Assembly (NCBI GenBank): GCA_039960995.1
Contig: JBDVKF010000006.1
Location: 248,001-312,000 of the forward strand
Origin: JABSSA01 sp039960995
Lineage (GTDB): Bacteria > Pseudomonadota > Alphaproteobacteria > Rhodobacterales > Rhodobacteraceae
Reading direction: 5' to 3'
DNA: 64,000 bases
Below, piece after piece: positions 52,118 through 61,170 of the stretch. The position numbers were made by a program, and so were the translations under genes. Positions within the stretch are counted from its first letter, which is position 1. Every line of letters begins with the position of its first letter. Below the pieces are notes generated by a model. It searched no databases, had not been told where the DNA came from, and worked only from the letters and a program-made list of their open reading frames with translations.

Positions 52118-52320
52118 CCTTTGACCCTCCCGTCGGTATCAAGCGACTTGGCGCAACAATTGGTGCCATTGCTTAATGCGCAGCAATACAACTGATCGCT
52201 TTGAGCAAGCGTGTAAGTATGCGACTGACTCTGACAGATATCCGCGTCAGAATATTTGGGTTGATCTGCACCCGATGACAAAACGGCCGCAAAAATCGCG
52301 GCGAAGGCTTCACTACGCAT
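52099..52320 (-). CDS. Small Cys-rich exported peptide
   Basis: 73 aa. The N-terminal 15 residues (RSEAFAAIFAAVLSSG) resemble a short signal. The mature part has seven Cys in the pattern C-x(17)-CC-x(7)-CC-x(12)-C-x-C (ICQ, YCCAL, NCCAK, GCGC). AGGAGG precedes the ATG. Spacing suggests a disulfide-stabilised or metal-binding domain. It is the first gene of a four-gene operon of exported or membrane proteins. No family recognised. Confidence 0.68.
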   Translation of the reverse strand: MRSEAFAAIFAAVLSSGADQPKYSDADICQSQSHTYTLAQSDQLYCCALSNGTNCCAKSLDTDGRVKGCGCRG

Positions 52321-52480
52321 AGCGCGTCCTCCTGATAAAAAAATTTAGTTCAATCCGCCACCTATAGCAGAATTTTTCCCGTTTTGGAAGAATTTCAATG
52401 GGTTCAGCTATTTTGGATGATCACTGAATTGGCGTTTGGGCCGTATTGCCCCTGCCGCAGGCATGGCCTAAATCAGGGAC

Positions 52481-53005
52481 ATGAAATTGCCAATTCTACT
52501 GCATCCCGACCCGAGACTGAAAAAAGTCACTGCCCCTGTGGCAGACTTAAGCGATGAGTTGCGCGCCTTGGCCGACAACATGCTTGAGACGATGTATGAC
52601 GCGCCGGGTATCGGATTGGCCGCGCCTCAGGTGGGTGTGCTAAGCCGCCTGATTGTGCTGGATTGCGTGAAAGAAGACAACGAAACGCCGCGCCCGGTGA
52701 TCATGTTCAATCCGCGTATCCTGTCAGGGTCCGATGACCTAAACACCTATGAAGAAGGGTGCTTGTCCATTCCCGAACAATATGCAGATGTCACACGCCC
52801 GGCTGAGGTTGCCGTGGAATGGATCGACCGCGATGGCAAGACACAGCAAGAAACCTTTGACGGTCTTTGGGCCACTTGTGTGCAACACGAAATCGACCAT
52901 CTAGATGGCAAGCTGTTCATCGATCATCTCAAACCGATGCGACGTCAGTTGATCACACGCAAAGCCGTGAAACTCAAGAAAGAGCGGGCCAGAGAAAAGG
53001 CATGA
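52481..53005 (+). CDS. def: Peptide deformylase
   Basis: 174 aa. All three class I motifs are canonical: GIGLAAPQVGV (motif 1), EEGCLSIPEQ (motif 2, metal-binding Cys) and QHEIDHLDGKLF (motif 3, HExxH with catalytic Glu). It removes the formyl group from nascent proteins. AGGGAC precedes the ATG. It opens the cluster def - VOC - def2 - def-like - fmt. Confidence 0.95.
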   Translation: MKLPILLHPDPRLKKVTAPVADLSDELRALADNMLETMYDAPGIGLAAPQVGVLSRLIVLDCVKEDNETPRPVIMFNPRILSGSDDLNTYEEGCLSIPEQYADVTRPAEVAVEWIDRDGKTQQETFDGLWATCVQHEIDHLDGKLFIDHLKPMRRQLITRKAVKLKKERAREKA

Positions 53006-53385
53006 CCCTGAATGTGCGCCACCACGGCATCATTCTTGGGACCGAGCGTTTTGACGAATGCGTCGCCTTTTACCGTGATTTGCTTGGGCTGCCGGAATGG
53101 TATCGCAAAGACGGGCTTGTCTGTCTGCGGTTCGGATCTGGATACTTGATGATCGAACACGGCGGCGTGGCGCGCGAGGGCCGCAAACCCAATTCGGAAA
53201 ACCCGACCATGTTGCGGTTCAATGTCGATGATGTTGACCAGGCTGCAGACATGCTGCGCAAAAAGGGTTTGACCGTTGATATGCGGGTCTTTGACTGGGG
53301 CACAGTTGGCACATTCATCGACCCAGACGGAAACGCTTGTGAATTAAAGAACTCGGACGATCCATTTTTCGCGGACCCGTCATGA
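53002..53385 (+). CDS. VOC/glyoxalase-family protein
   Basis: 127 aa from an ATGA overlap with def. The single betaalphabetabetabeta modules read VRHHGIILGTERFDECVAFYRD and LRFNVDDVDQAADMLRKKGL, with FIDPDGNACELKN as the last metal-binding strand. His, Glu and the final Glu fit metal ligands. The substrate is unknown. Its stop overlaps the second deformylase gene, so it is embedded within the translation-initiation cluster. Confidence 0.88.
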   Translation: MTLNVRHHGIILGTERFDECVAFYRDLLGLPEWYRKDGLVCLRFGSGYLMIEHGGVAREGRKPNSENPTMLRFNVDDVDQAADMLRKKGLTVDMRVFDWGTVGTFIDPDGNACELKNSDDPFFADPS

Positions 53386-53876
53386 CAATACGACCGATCC
53401 TGACATGGCCAAATGATGCGCTTCGGATGACATGCGCCCGTGTCCAAAATGTCGACGACGTGCGTGACTTGGCGAACGACATGCTTGAAACCATGTATGA
53501 CGCACCGGGGCGCGGGTTGGCCGCCCCTCAAATCGGCGTTGATGCGCGGCTCTTCGTGATGGACGCCGCATGGAAAACCGGTGACCCTGCGCCGTGGGTG
53601 TGCATCAATCCCACGCTTCACCACATTCAGGACGACATCATCCCAAGCGAAGAAGGATGCCTGTCTTTGCCAAACGTGACCGCCGTGGTGCAACGGTCAA
53701 AAACCATTCGCATGGACTATACGGATTTGACCGGACAACAGCACAACGTGGTTCTGACCGGGTTTGAAGCATTATGCGCCCAACACGAGGTGGATCACCT
53801 TGACGGTGTGCTGATCTTTGATCACTTGGAAGACGGTGCACGCAATACGTTTTTCTCAGACTACGGGACCGCTTGA
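53382..53876 (+). CDS. def: Second peptide deformylase
   Basis: 164 aa. Motifs intact: GRGLAAPQIGV, EEGCLSLPNV and QHEVDHLDGVL. It shares MTIRPxxxWPxxxLR at the N-terminus with the third copy, so these two are the more recent duplicates. It starts in an ATGA overlap with the VOC gene. Probably an active alternative deformylase. Two or more deformylases are common in roseobacters. Confidence 0.93.
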   Translation: MTIRPILTWPNDALRMTCARVQNVDDVRDLANDMLETMYDAPGRGLAAPQIGVDARLFVMDAAWKTGDPAPWVCINPTLHHIQDDIIPSEEGCLSLPNVTAVVQRSKTIRMDYTDLTGQQHNVVLTGFEALCAQHEVDHLDGVLIFDHLEDGARNTFFSDYGTA

Positions 53877-53877
53877 A

Positions 53878-54375
53878 ATGACCATCCGCCCCTTTGTGAT
53901 GTGGCCCGATCAGCGCCTGCGCACTGCCGTCCCAGAGGTGCCAGAGATCACCGACGACATACGTCAAATCTGGTCGGATATGGTCGAAACCATGGATGCC
54001 ATGCCGGGCTTTGGGCTAGCGGCTGTGCAAATCGGTGTTATGCAACAATTGGCCGTTGTCGATGTGACACCTGACCGGACGCGTCGCATTTTGTTGGCGA
54101 ACCCTAAACTGTTGGACCGGTCCGCCGACACCCAAACAGATGCCGAAGGCAGCCCTTGTTTGCCGGGCATATCGGCCAAGATCACACGTCCTCAAACCGC
54201 ATCGGTGCAATTCCTGAATGATCAGGGCGTCATTGAACGCCGCGATTTTGAAGGGCTCGAGGCGCGATCTGTCCTGCATCAAATCGACCACCTGAACGGC
54301 CGGATGTTTTTTGATAACCTCAGCAAGGTCAAACGCGATATGTTTTTGCGAAAAGCCAAGAAAGCAAAGGGCTGA
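53878..54375 (+). CDS. Deformylase-like paralogue with altered active site
   Basis: 165 aa. Same fold and N-terminus (MTIRPFVMWPDQRLR) as the preceding gene. Motif 1 is GFGLAAVQIGV. Motif 2 reads EGSPCLPGI instead of EGCLS, with the Cys displaced by two residues. Motif 3 reads LHQIDHLNG, replacing the catalytic Glu of HExxH by Gln. The family depends on that Glu, so catalysis as a normal deformylase is unlikely. The frame is intact and coupled (one base after def2), so it is not a pseudogene. Confidence 0.88.
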   Translation: MTIRPFVMWPDQRLRTAVPEVPEITDDIRQIWSDMVETMDAMPGFGLAAVQIGVMQQLAVVDVTPDRTRRILLANPKLLDRSADTQTDAEGSPCLPGISAKITRPQTASVQFLNDQGVIERRDFEGLEARSVLHQIDHLNGRMFFDNLSKVKRDMFLRKAKKAKG

Positions 54376-54376
54376 T

Positions 54377-55294
54377 ATGCGTATCATTTTTATGGGGACG
54401 CCGGATTTTTCAGTGCCTGCGCTGGATGCATTGGTGGATGCTGGTCACGACATCGCATGTGTGTATTCGCAACCCCCACGTCCCGCCGGGCGCGGTAAGA
54501 AGGACCGCCCAAGCCCGGTGCATGTGCGCGCAGATGCTTTGGGCATTCCTGTGCGCCATCCCACCAGCTTGCGAACCCCAGAGGCGCAAGATGACTTTGC
54601 TGCGCTGAATGCTGATGTGGCGGTCGTCGTTGCTTATGGTTTGATCTTGCCACAACCGATTTTGGACGCACCGTCTCGCGGGTGCTTGAATATCCACGCG
54701 TCGGTGTTGCCACGCTGGCGTGGGGCCGCGCCGATCCACAGGGCCATCATGGCCGGGGACGCGGAAACCGGCGTGTGCATCATGCAGATGGAGGCAGGTC
54801 TGGACACCGGCCCGGTCCTTTCATGCGAAACACTGCAAATATCTGACGCGGACACAACCGGCGGCTTGCATGATCGGCTCAGCCAGCTGGGCTCGCAGAT
54901 GATCGTGCAAACGCTGACGCAACTGGACGCGCTTGCGCCGCAGGTACAGCCGGATGCGGGCGTGACCTATGCCGCCAAGATCGACAAAGCCGAAGCCGCC
55001 ATCGATTGGACGCGTCCCGCCGCCGAAGTTGATCGTGCGATCCGGGGGCTGTCGCCGTTTCCGGGTGCTTGGTTCGTTCATCAGGACACGCGGATCAAGG
55101 TGTTGATGTCCGAACTGTCCCAAGGGCAGGGGCCGGCGGGCCACGTCTTGAACGACGATCTGGTTGTGGCGTGTGGCACAGGCGCTGTTAAACTGACCCG
55201 CTTGCAACGCGCTGGAAAAGGCGCACAATCCGCAACAGATTTTCTGCGCGGCAATCCACTGCCCGCAGGCACCGTGTTTTCTTCAGGAGGTTAG
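54377..55294 (+). CDS. fmt: Methionyl-tRNA formyltransferase
   Basis: 305 aa. MRIIFMGTPDFSVPALDAL opening, LNIHASVLPRWRGAAPIHRA with the SLLP-like motif, and a C-terminal OB-like domain. It formylates initiator Met-tRNA with 10-formyl-THF. It begins one base after the deformylase paralogue stop, ending a cluster in which formylation and deformylation enzymes are grouped. Confidence 0.95.
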   Translation: MRIIFMGTPDFSVPALDALVDAGHDIACVYSQPPRPAGRGKKDRPSPVHVRADALGIPVRHPTSLRTPEAQDDFAALNADVAVVVAYGLILPQPILDAPSRGCLNIHASVLPRWRGAAPIHRAIMAGDAETGVCIMQMEAGLDTGPVLSCETLQISDADTTGGLHDRLSQLGSQMIVQTLTQLDALAPQVQPDAGVTYAAKIDKAEAAIDWTRPAAEVDRAIRGLSPFPGAWFVHQDTRIKVLMSELSQGQGPAGHVLNDDLVVACGTGAVKLTRLQRAGKGAQSATDFLRGNPLPAGTVFSSGG

Positions 55295-55297
55295 ACA

Positions 55298-55537
55298 ATG
55301 TTTCCCACAATGATCGGCACAGTCGTTATCGCGGGTATCGTTGGATACGTCTCGGAGCGGTCTAGATTTACGCGCAATGGGATCGTTCAATCGATCATCA
55401 TCTGCGTGGGCGGCGCATTTCTGTTTTACTTCGTACGGCTCATGTTCGGCTTTGGCTTTTCAAGCCCTGGCCTGAACGCAATCGCCGCATCCATCGGTGC
55501 GTTGATTATTGTGCCAACACATTGGCGTCGAAAATAA
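55298..55537 (+). CDS. Small membrane protein, GlsB/YeaQ/YmgE-like
   Basis: 79 aa. Two to three short hydrophobic helices: MIGTVVIAGIVGYVSERS, IVQSIIICVGGAFLFYFVRL and AIAASIGALIIVP, ending in basic HWRRK. It resembles the transglycosylase-associated GlsB/YeaQ/YmgE group, whose role is unclear. TCAGGAGG precedes the ATG, three bases after the fmt stop. Confidence 0.75.
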   Translation: MFPTMIGTVVIAGIVGYVSERSRFTRNGIVQSIIICVGGAFLFYFVRLMFGFGFSSPGLNAIAASIGALIIVPTHWRRK

Positions 55538-55582
55538 CGCAACGCCGATAACACCCTCCACATGGCGTAGGTCAGCGTGCGT

Positions 55583-56218
55583 TCAGAATTGACTCGCAAA
55601 AAGAGCAGCTCCGCGCACGCCGTCAATAACGGACACCCCAAGGGACCGTGGCGTTCTCTCTTCGATATCAACCATGCCGCCGCACCCAAGAACGACAGTT
55701 TTGATACCGTCTTCGCGGGCCGCTTTTTCGATTTCGGCGACGACCTGATCGGTGGCCGCATGCGCGTCTTGTTCCAACGCCAAAACAGGAACGCCGCTCG
55801 CGCGCACTTTGCTAAGCTGGTGCCCAAGGCCATACGCCTTGATATTTGCTTCGAGGATGGGCGTTGAAACCGCAAGGGTGGTGACGACCGAGAACCGTCC
55901 ACCCGCGATTGCCGCAAGGTGATAGGCCGCTTGGCCAATTCCGATTACAGGACACTTGGCAATGTCACGCGCCGCTTCCAAAGCCGTGTCATCAAAGCAT
56001 CCAATGATGATAGCGGATGCACCTTGGTCCGAGGCTTTGGCCACAAGCGCGAGCAATGGCGTTTCAGCCAACAGGCCGTCTTCGACCCCTTGAATGGACG
56101 GTGGGCCATCATGCGATGTCCAGCCCTCAAACTCAGCCGTTGGCATCGTTTCTTGCGCGGTACGCAGCATCGATTCCGTCATTGAAACCGTGCTGTTGGG
56201 ATTGATCAGGATAATCAT
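55583..56218 (-). CDS. Hydantoin/Asp-Glu racemase family protein
   Basis: 211 aa from the ATG overlapping the permease stop. MIILINPNSTVSMTESML is the characteristic opening of the HyuE/Asp-Glu racemase family. The two catalytic cysteines are in IIIGCFDDTAL and VVLGCGGMVD. It may racemise hydantoins or act as a related decarboxylase/racemase. It is the last gene of a Pot-type ABC operon, so its substrate is probably what the transporter imports. Confidence 0.88.
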   Translation of the reverse strand: MIILINPNSTVSMTESMLRTAQETMPTAEFEGWTSHDGPPSIQGVEDGLLAETPLLALVAKASDQGASAIIIGCFDDTALEAARDIAKCPVIGIGQAAYHLAAIAGGRFSVVTTLAVSTPILEANIKAYGLGHQLSKVRASGVPVLALEQDAHAATDQVVAEIEKAAREDGIKTVVLGCGGMVDIEERTPRSLGVSVIDGVRGAALFASQF

Positions 56219-57054
56219 AACATGCCTTTGCCCGCGTCGGATCCTGCACGCGCTCTGCGCCGTGTGCTCCACAAGGCCAGGCAAAGAAACAAGCCAATCA
56301 TCAAGAGTGAAAACACCGTGGTAAGCGTCCCCAGCGCATACAGCACCGGCGTTGTCACATTGGTCGTCATGCCAAAGATTTCCAAAGGCAGCGTGTTGTA
56401 ACTGCCCGAGGTCAGCAATGTGCGCGCAAATTCGTCATAGCTAAGCGTGAAGCCAAAAAGGGCCACGCCAATCAAAGACGGACCGATGATGGGCAACACC
56501 ACATGACGCAGGGTTTGCCAAGACGTGGCGCCAAGATCGCGCGCCGCCTCTTCATAGCTTTTGTCGAAACGGTTAAAGACGGCGAACATGATCAAAAGGC
56601 CAAAGGGCAACGTCCAGGTCAACTGTGATCCAAACCCAGATGTGGACCAATGCACGTTCAGACCGGATTGCGAAAAGATCAATCCAACGCCCAACGAGAT
56701 CAGGATCGACGGGATCACCAGCGACGTTATGATCAGATAGAACAATATGCTGGACCCTTTGAACTTTTTGCGAAAGGCCAGCCCGCCCATGACGGACAAC
56801 ACCACCGTCGTCACCATAACCATCAACCCAAGCGCAAAGCTGCGGCGGAAGCTGCCCCAGATATCGCCCACGGCTTGCTGTTCGAACAGGTCACGGAACC
56901 AATGCAGCGATGTGCCCTGCATCGGGAACGTCAAACCGCCGCCGGGGCCTTGGAAAGATAAGATCGCGATTGTGATTGTCGGGCCGTAAAGGAACAGCAA
57001 AAACAGCGCAAAGAAAGCCGAAAGGACATAGAAAGAACGCGAGCGAGGTTCCAT
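56215..57054 (-). CDS. Pot-type ABC transporter permease (PotC-like)
   Basis: 279 aa with six hydrophobic helices. The EAA loop is EEAARDLGATSWQTLRHVVLPII. Second permease of the polyamine/opine-type importer. AAGGAGC precedes the ATG. The racemase gene follows in an ATGA overlap. Confidence 0.9.
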   Translation of the reverse strand: MEPRSRSFYVLSAFFALFLLFLYGPTITIAILSFQGPGGGLTFPMQGTSLHWFRDLFEQQAVGDIWGSFRRSFALGLMVMVTTVVLSVMGGLAFRKKFKGSSILFYLIITSLVIPSILISLGVGLIFSQSGLNVHWSTSGFGSQLTWTLPFGLLIMFAVFNRFDKSYEEAARDLGATSWQTLRHVVLPIIGPSLIGVALFGFTLSYDEFARTLLTSGSYNTLPLEIFGMTTNVTTPVLYALGTLTTVFSLLMIGLFLCLALWSTRRRARAGSDAGKGML

Positions 57055-57055
57055 G

Positions 57056-57910
57056 CTACAGCTCCTTCCTGATGTCGACGAAACGCAGCATGATGCCGAT
57101 AACGATAAGGACCGTTAGCAGCAGAACAACTGCCGTGGCCGAGGCCGACGGATAGGCCAAAAGTGCGATGTCGTTTGAGATCAGACGTCCGACATTGGCC
57201 GATTGGCTGCCACTCATAAAGCGTACGGTTATGAAATCGCCCATCACCAATGTAACCACAAAGATTGTGCCAATCATGATACCCGGCTTGGTCAGCGGGA
57301 TGATGACGTTCCACAGGATTTGCGCGCCAGAGGCTCCGGCGTCGCGGGCCGCTTCGATCAAGGATTTATCAATACGCATCATGGTGTTGAAAATTGGGAC
57401 GACCATGAACAGCGTATAAAGATGCACGAAGGCAAGGATGACCGCGAAGTCGCTGAACAAAAGCCAATCCAACGGCTCGTCCACGACACCCCAAGAGATC
57501 AGGGTCGAATTGGCAATCCCGTTGCGGCCCAGAAAGGGGATCCAGCTGATCATGCGAATGATGTTCGAGGTCCAGAAGGGAATAGTGCAGAGCAAGAACA
57601 GCACAATTTGCCACGTCAGTGTGCGCACATGAAAGGCCAGAAAATAGGCCACGGTAAAGCCAATACCAAGGGTGAAAACCCACGTGATAAAGGCGTATTT
57701 GAACGTATTGAAAAAGACCCGGTACGTGACATTTGAGCCAAAAAGGAACTCGTAATTTTCAAAATCAAAGGCCGGGATGATCGAAAATTCCGTGGCCTGC
57801 CAAAAGCTGACTGTGACGATCATGAAAATTGGCAGGACAAGAAAGAAAACAAGCACCGCCATTATCGGCAGTGCCATGAGCCATCCCAGAAAAGTATTGT
57901 TTTTCAGCAC
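57056..57910 (-). CDS. Pot-type ABC transporter permease (PotB-like)
   Basis: 284 aa with about six hydrophobic helices, starting from GTG 57910. The EAA loop is EAARDAGASGAQILWNVIIPL. It pairs with the following permease, which starts one base after its stop. Confidence 0.9.
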   Translation of the reverse strand: MLKNNTFLGWLMALPIMAVLVFFLVLPIFMIVTVSFWQATEFSIIPAFDFENYEFLFGSNVTYRVFFNTFKYAFITWVFTLGIGFTVAYFLAFHVRTLTWQIVLFLLCTIPFWTSNIIRMISWIPFLGRNGIANSTLISWGVVDEPLDWLLFSDFAVILAFVHLYTLFMVVPIFNTMMRIDKSLIEAARDAGASGAQILWNVIIPLTKPGIMIGTIFVVTLVMGDFITVRFMSGSQSANVGRLISNDIALLAYPSASATAVVLLLTVLIVIGIMLRFVDIRKEL

Positions 57911-57967
57911 ACTTGGTCTTTCGAAACGAGGGTGGGATGAGCGCCGAAGCCCTCATCCCTTTGATAT

Positions 57968-59227
57968 TTAAGCCGCGATGAACTCGTTCCACTTGCGGAC
58001 CATGTACTGGTTTTCGTCCATAACCGCGTTCCAACAGGCAACCGCACCCATGCGGTCTTGGAACGATCCGCCGTCACGCACTTCACCGGCCTGCGCCAAT
58101 GCATCCCCTGTGGGTGAGGTGATGACATCAGTGGCTGCTTTGCCTTCGAACCAGAAACCCCACTCGTTTTCAGACATGTGGTTTTTGGACGTTTCAGGCA
58201 CAGCGGAATAATAGCCCTGACGCATCAGATAGCCGCCGACCCAACCGTCGAGATACCAGTTGATGTATTCATAGGCCGCGTCACGCTCGAGCCCGGTCAA
58301 AGCTGCCGACAACCCAATGCCGCCGCCCCAGGATCTGTAGCCTTCTTCAAGCGGTTGATAGACGCATTCCACGCCTTTGGACTTCACGGCCGTAATGGCA
58401 GGCGACCACATGGACTGGATCACAACTTCGCCCGAAGCCATCAGGTTCACGCTTTCATCGAAGGATTTCCAGAACGCACGGAACTGGCCGTTTTGCTTGG
58501 CTTCGGTGAAGATCTTCATCGTCAGGTCGATTTCTTCACGGGTCATGTTGCCCTTGTCGGGATAGGTGTATTCGCCCATCGACTCGACCACCATCGCCAT
58601 ATCCATGATCCCAATGGATGAGATGTCGAGGATCGATGCCTTGCCTTTAAACTCAGGGTTCAAAAGCTCGGACCAGTTGCTGATCGGGCGACCGATCAGA
58701 TCGGGACGGATGCCCAACGTGTCCGCATTATAAATGGTTGGGATCAGCGTCATCCAACCACTTTCATTGTCCACAAAACCTTTGCCATCCGGGCCTTCGG
58801 TAAAGCCAACCGTATGGGGGGCTGTGCCTTGTGCAATTGTGCTGTCAGGGTTCAGTTTCCCGTTGCGGAAGATCCCAACAATTTTGTCGTAATTCTTGAT
58901 CTTCGAGGTATCCATCGCTTGCAGGTTGCCAGTGGGCCAGACCTTTTTGCAGATCCAATATTCAATGTCTGCGATGTCAAAGCTATTGGGCTGAGTGGCT
59001 GCACGTTGGGTCACACTGTCACTGTCAAGCGCCGTCATTTCAAGCGTGAACCCAAGGTCTTCTTTGACCTTGTTGGCCACATCATTGAGGTTCGACACGC
59101 CTGTGCCGAATTGGCGAAGGGTCACGTCTTTGATGTTTTGCGCCCAAATCATGGGTGCGCCAAGCGTCGAACCAGCTGCGAAAGCAGCGCCGCCCTTGAG
59201 AACATTACGTCTGGATAGTTTGGTCAT
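57968..59227 (-). CDS. ABC extracellular solute-binding protein (PotD/F-like)
   Basis: 419 aa from the ATG at 59227 (GGAGAAAG upstream). A twin-arginine signal, LSRRNVLKGGAAFAAG, precedes the binding domain with DSVTQRAATQPNSFDIADIE and VIQSMWSPAITAVKSKG. It is longer than polyamine-binding PotD. The ligand may be a hydantoin or other ureide, inferred from the linked racemase. It begins 12 bp from the ATPase stop and 57 bp before the permease pair. Confidence 0.9.
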   Translation of the reverse strand: MTKLSRRNVLKGGAAFAAGSTLGAPMIWAQNIKDVTLRQFGTGVSNLNDVANKVKEDLGFTLEMTALDSDSVTQRAATQPNSFDIADIEYWICKKVWPTGNLQAMDTSKIKNYDKIVGIFRNGKLNPDSTIAQGTAPHTVGFTEGPDGKGFVDNESGWMTLIPTIYNADTLGIRPDLIGRPISNWSELLNPEFKGKASILDISSIGIMDMAMVVESMGEYTYPDKGNMTREEIDLTMKIFTEAKQNGQFRAFWKSFDESVNLMASGEVVIQSMWSPAITAVKSKGVECVYQPLEEGYRSWGGGIGLSAALTGLERDAAYEYINWYLDGWVGGYLMRQGYYSAVPETSKNHMSENEWGFWFEGKAATDVITSPTGDALAQAGEVRDGGSFQDRMGAVACWNAVMDENQYMVRKWNEFIAA

Positions 59228-59254
59228 GTTGTCTTTCTCCATGTCAGATGATGT

Positions 59255-60241
59255 CTAGGCCGTAAGCTTGTGTAAATTTCCGTCGTCCCAGATCAGACCG
59301 ACCTGATCGCCTGGGTTAAAAGGATCGTCGAAAAATGTGGCTTCAGGGACCAGCGCGCTGATGTCCTGATCGCCGGGAACCCGCGCCAATACAGAAACAT
59401 GGGCGCCTTGGTACTCGACCGCCAAGATATTGCCCTGCAGGTTACCGCGATCGGTTTGCGACAGCCCGACAGCATCGGTGCGGATTGCGAAATTTCCCTC
59501 GGGCAAGGTCAGAACATTATGGCCGCCGATAAATTGCGCAACAAAGGCCGTTGTGGGCGAATTGAAAACATCGCGTGCGCTTCCCGCCTGTTCAATGACC
59601 GCGTTGTTCATGACGATGATCTCGTCTGCCAAGGCCAACGCCTCATCTTGCCCATGTGTGACATGGATAAAACTGATCCCCAGCTCGCGCTGCAGTTTGC
59701 GCAGCTCGCCGCGCATGCGGATGCGCAGGAACGGGTCAAGCGCCGAAAGCGGCTCGTCCAACAGCAAGACCTGCGGGCGCGTAATCAAGGCGCGCGCAAG
59801 AGCCACGCGTTGCTGCTGACCACCAGATAACTGATCCGGCAACCGGTCGCTGAGCGCACTTAGATCAACCAGCTCTAGCATTTCGCCGGCTTTTTTCAGT
59901 CGGGTGGGTTTATCCTCGCCGCGCATCTTAAGGCTGAAGGCAACATTATCGGCCACGTTCAGATGTGGAAACAAAGCGTAATTCTGGAACATCATCGCCG
60001 TGCCGCGTTGTGCCGGAGGCAGCCCAGAAATATCCTCGTTCCCAAGCAAAATCGACCCGTCCGAGACGATTTCATGACCCGCGATCATCCTTAAGGTGGA
60101 CGACTTGCCACAACCCGAAGGCCCAAGCAGGCATGCATACCCACCGGGCTGAAACTTGTGGCTGATCGCATCCACCGCAACCGTTTCGCCATAGCGTTTG
60201 GTTACAGATACCATTTCCAGTTCTTTAACAGTCGCGGTCAT
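59255..60241 (-). CDS. Pot-type ABC transporter ATPase
   Basis: 328 aa. Walker A GPSGCGKSS, signature LSGGQQQRVALARAL, Walker B LLLDEPLSALDP, then a C-terminal TOBE-type regulatory domain. It energises the importer. GGGGGATG precedes the ATG. First gene of the operon, divergent from the GntR gene. Confidence 0.92.
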   Translation of the reverse strand: MTATVKELEMVSVTKRYGETVAVDAISHKFQPGGYACLLGPSGCGKSSTLRMIAGHEIVSDGSILLGNEDISGLPPAQRGTAMMFQNYALFPHLNVADNVAFSLKMRGEDKPTRLKKAGEMLELVDLSALSDRLPDQLSGGQQQRVALARALITRPQVLLLDEPLSALDPFLRIRMRGELRKLQRELGISFIHVTHGQDEALALADEIIVMNNAVIEQAGSARDVFNSPTTAFVAQFIGGHNVLTLPEGNFAIRTDAVGLSQTDRGNLQGNILAVEYQGAHVSVLARVPGDQDISALVPEATFFDDPFNPGDQVGLIWDDGNLHKLTA

Positions 60242-60381
60242 TCATCCCCCGTTCGGTTGAGGTACTGAAGTCAGCCGGCGCGCTTGACGCAATTTCGCAC
60301 ACCAAATTTCGACGAACCTTTAAAGGTTCTGCTCAAAATTTTTGCTCTTCAAATTGCTTGTGGTTAAATTTTGAACACAAA

Positions 60382-60393
60382 ATTGTATACAAT
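60382..60393. promoter_or_regulatory. GntR-type palindromic operator
   Basis: ATTGTATACAAT is a perfect 12-bp palindrome in the divergent promoter region between the transporter operon and the GntR gene. It fits the T-x-G-T-(N)-A-C-x-A pattern typical of FadR-subfamily GntR operators. Confidence 0.65.
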
Positions 60394-60471
60394 ACAAGTT
60401 GTGGTTGGGTACAAGCGTACGTCTTGAGTTGCGCGAAGGGCTCTGGCATCTGGTGGACAGAAGGAAATGTG

Positions 60472-61170
60472 ATGAATCGCTCCATTGATACAACTTTGCC
60501 CCAGCCCGCGACAAGCGACAGCATCGCGCAGGCATTATCCCTCGCAATTCACAAACATCGCGTCGCGCCAGGTACGAAACTAGGCGAAGACGAGCTGGCC
60601 GAGATTTACGGCGTGTCGCGCACCGTGGTTCGTGGTGCGCTGCAAACCCTGTCACATATCAAACTGGTCGATATCCGGCGCAACAAAGGCGCGTCTGTTG
60701 CGTCCCCGTCCATAATTGAAGCGCGCGAAGTCTTTGAAACGCGCGAGTTGTTGGAACCGCGCACCGCCAGAAGTGCCGCCACACGGGCCACCGCCACAGA
60801 TATTGCCAGCTTGGAGCGCCATATCGTTGACGAACACGCCGCCCTCGAGGCCGCAGATCCCGGACGCGCACTTTATCTTTCAGGCCTGTTTCATACCGAG
60901 ATCGCACGCATCGCACAGCAGGCAACGATTGCTGGATTCATCGAAACGTTGATCGCACGGTCTTCGCTGATCATCGCGCTTTATTGGCGGCGCGAAAGTG
61001 CGCTTTGCGAGAAACACGCCCACCACGCTTTGGTGCAGGCGCTTGCCGACAATGACGAAGATCAAGCCGAAGCATTGATGCGCAGCCATTTGGTAGATCT
61101 CCATTCTGCGCTGGATTTGCGGGATCGCAATGAACGCACGTTATCCCTGAAGGATGCTCTTTCCCAATGA
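60472..61170 (+). CDS. GntR-family regulator (FCD/FadR-type)
   Basis: 232 aa from the ATG at 60472 (AAGGAAAT upstream). A longer in-frame start lies within the operator region. The winged helix spans residues 17-70 (LAIHKHRVAPGTKLGEDELA, EIYGVSRTVVRGALQTL). The FCD effector domain has FETRELLEPRTARSAA, FHTEIARIAQQATI and KHAHHALVQALADND, with His/Asp suited to metal binding. Likely ligand-responsive repressor of the divergent transporter-racemase operon. It overlaps the GNAT gene by an ATGA. Confidence 0.9.
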   Translation: MNRSIDTTLPQPATSDSIAQALSLAIHKHRVAPGTKLGEDELAEIYGVSRTVVRGALQTLSHIKLVDIRRNKGASVASPSIIEAREVFETRELLEPRTARSAATRATATDIASLERHIVDEHAALEAADPGRALYLSGLFHTEIARIAQQATIAGFIETLIARSSLIIALYWRRESALCEKHAHHALVQALADNDEDQAEALMRSHLVDLHSALDLRDRNERTLSLKDALSQ

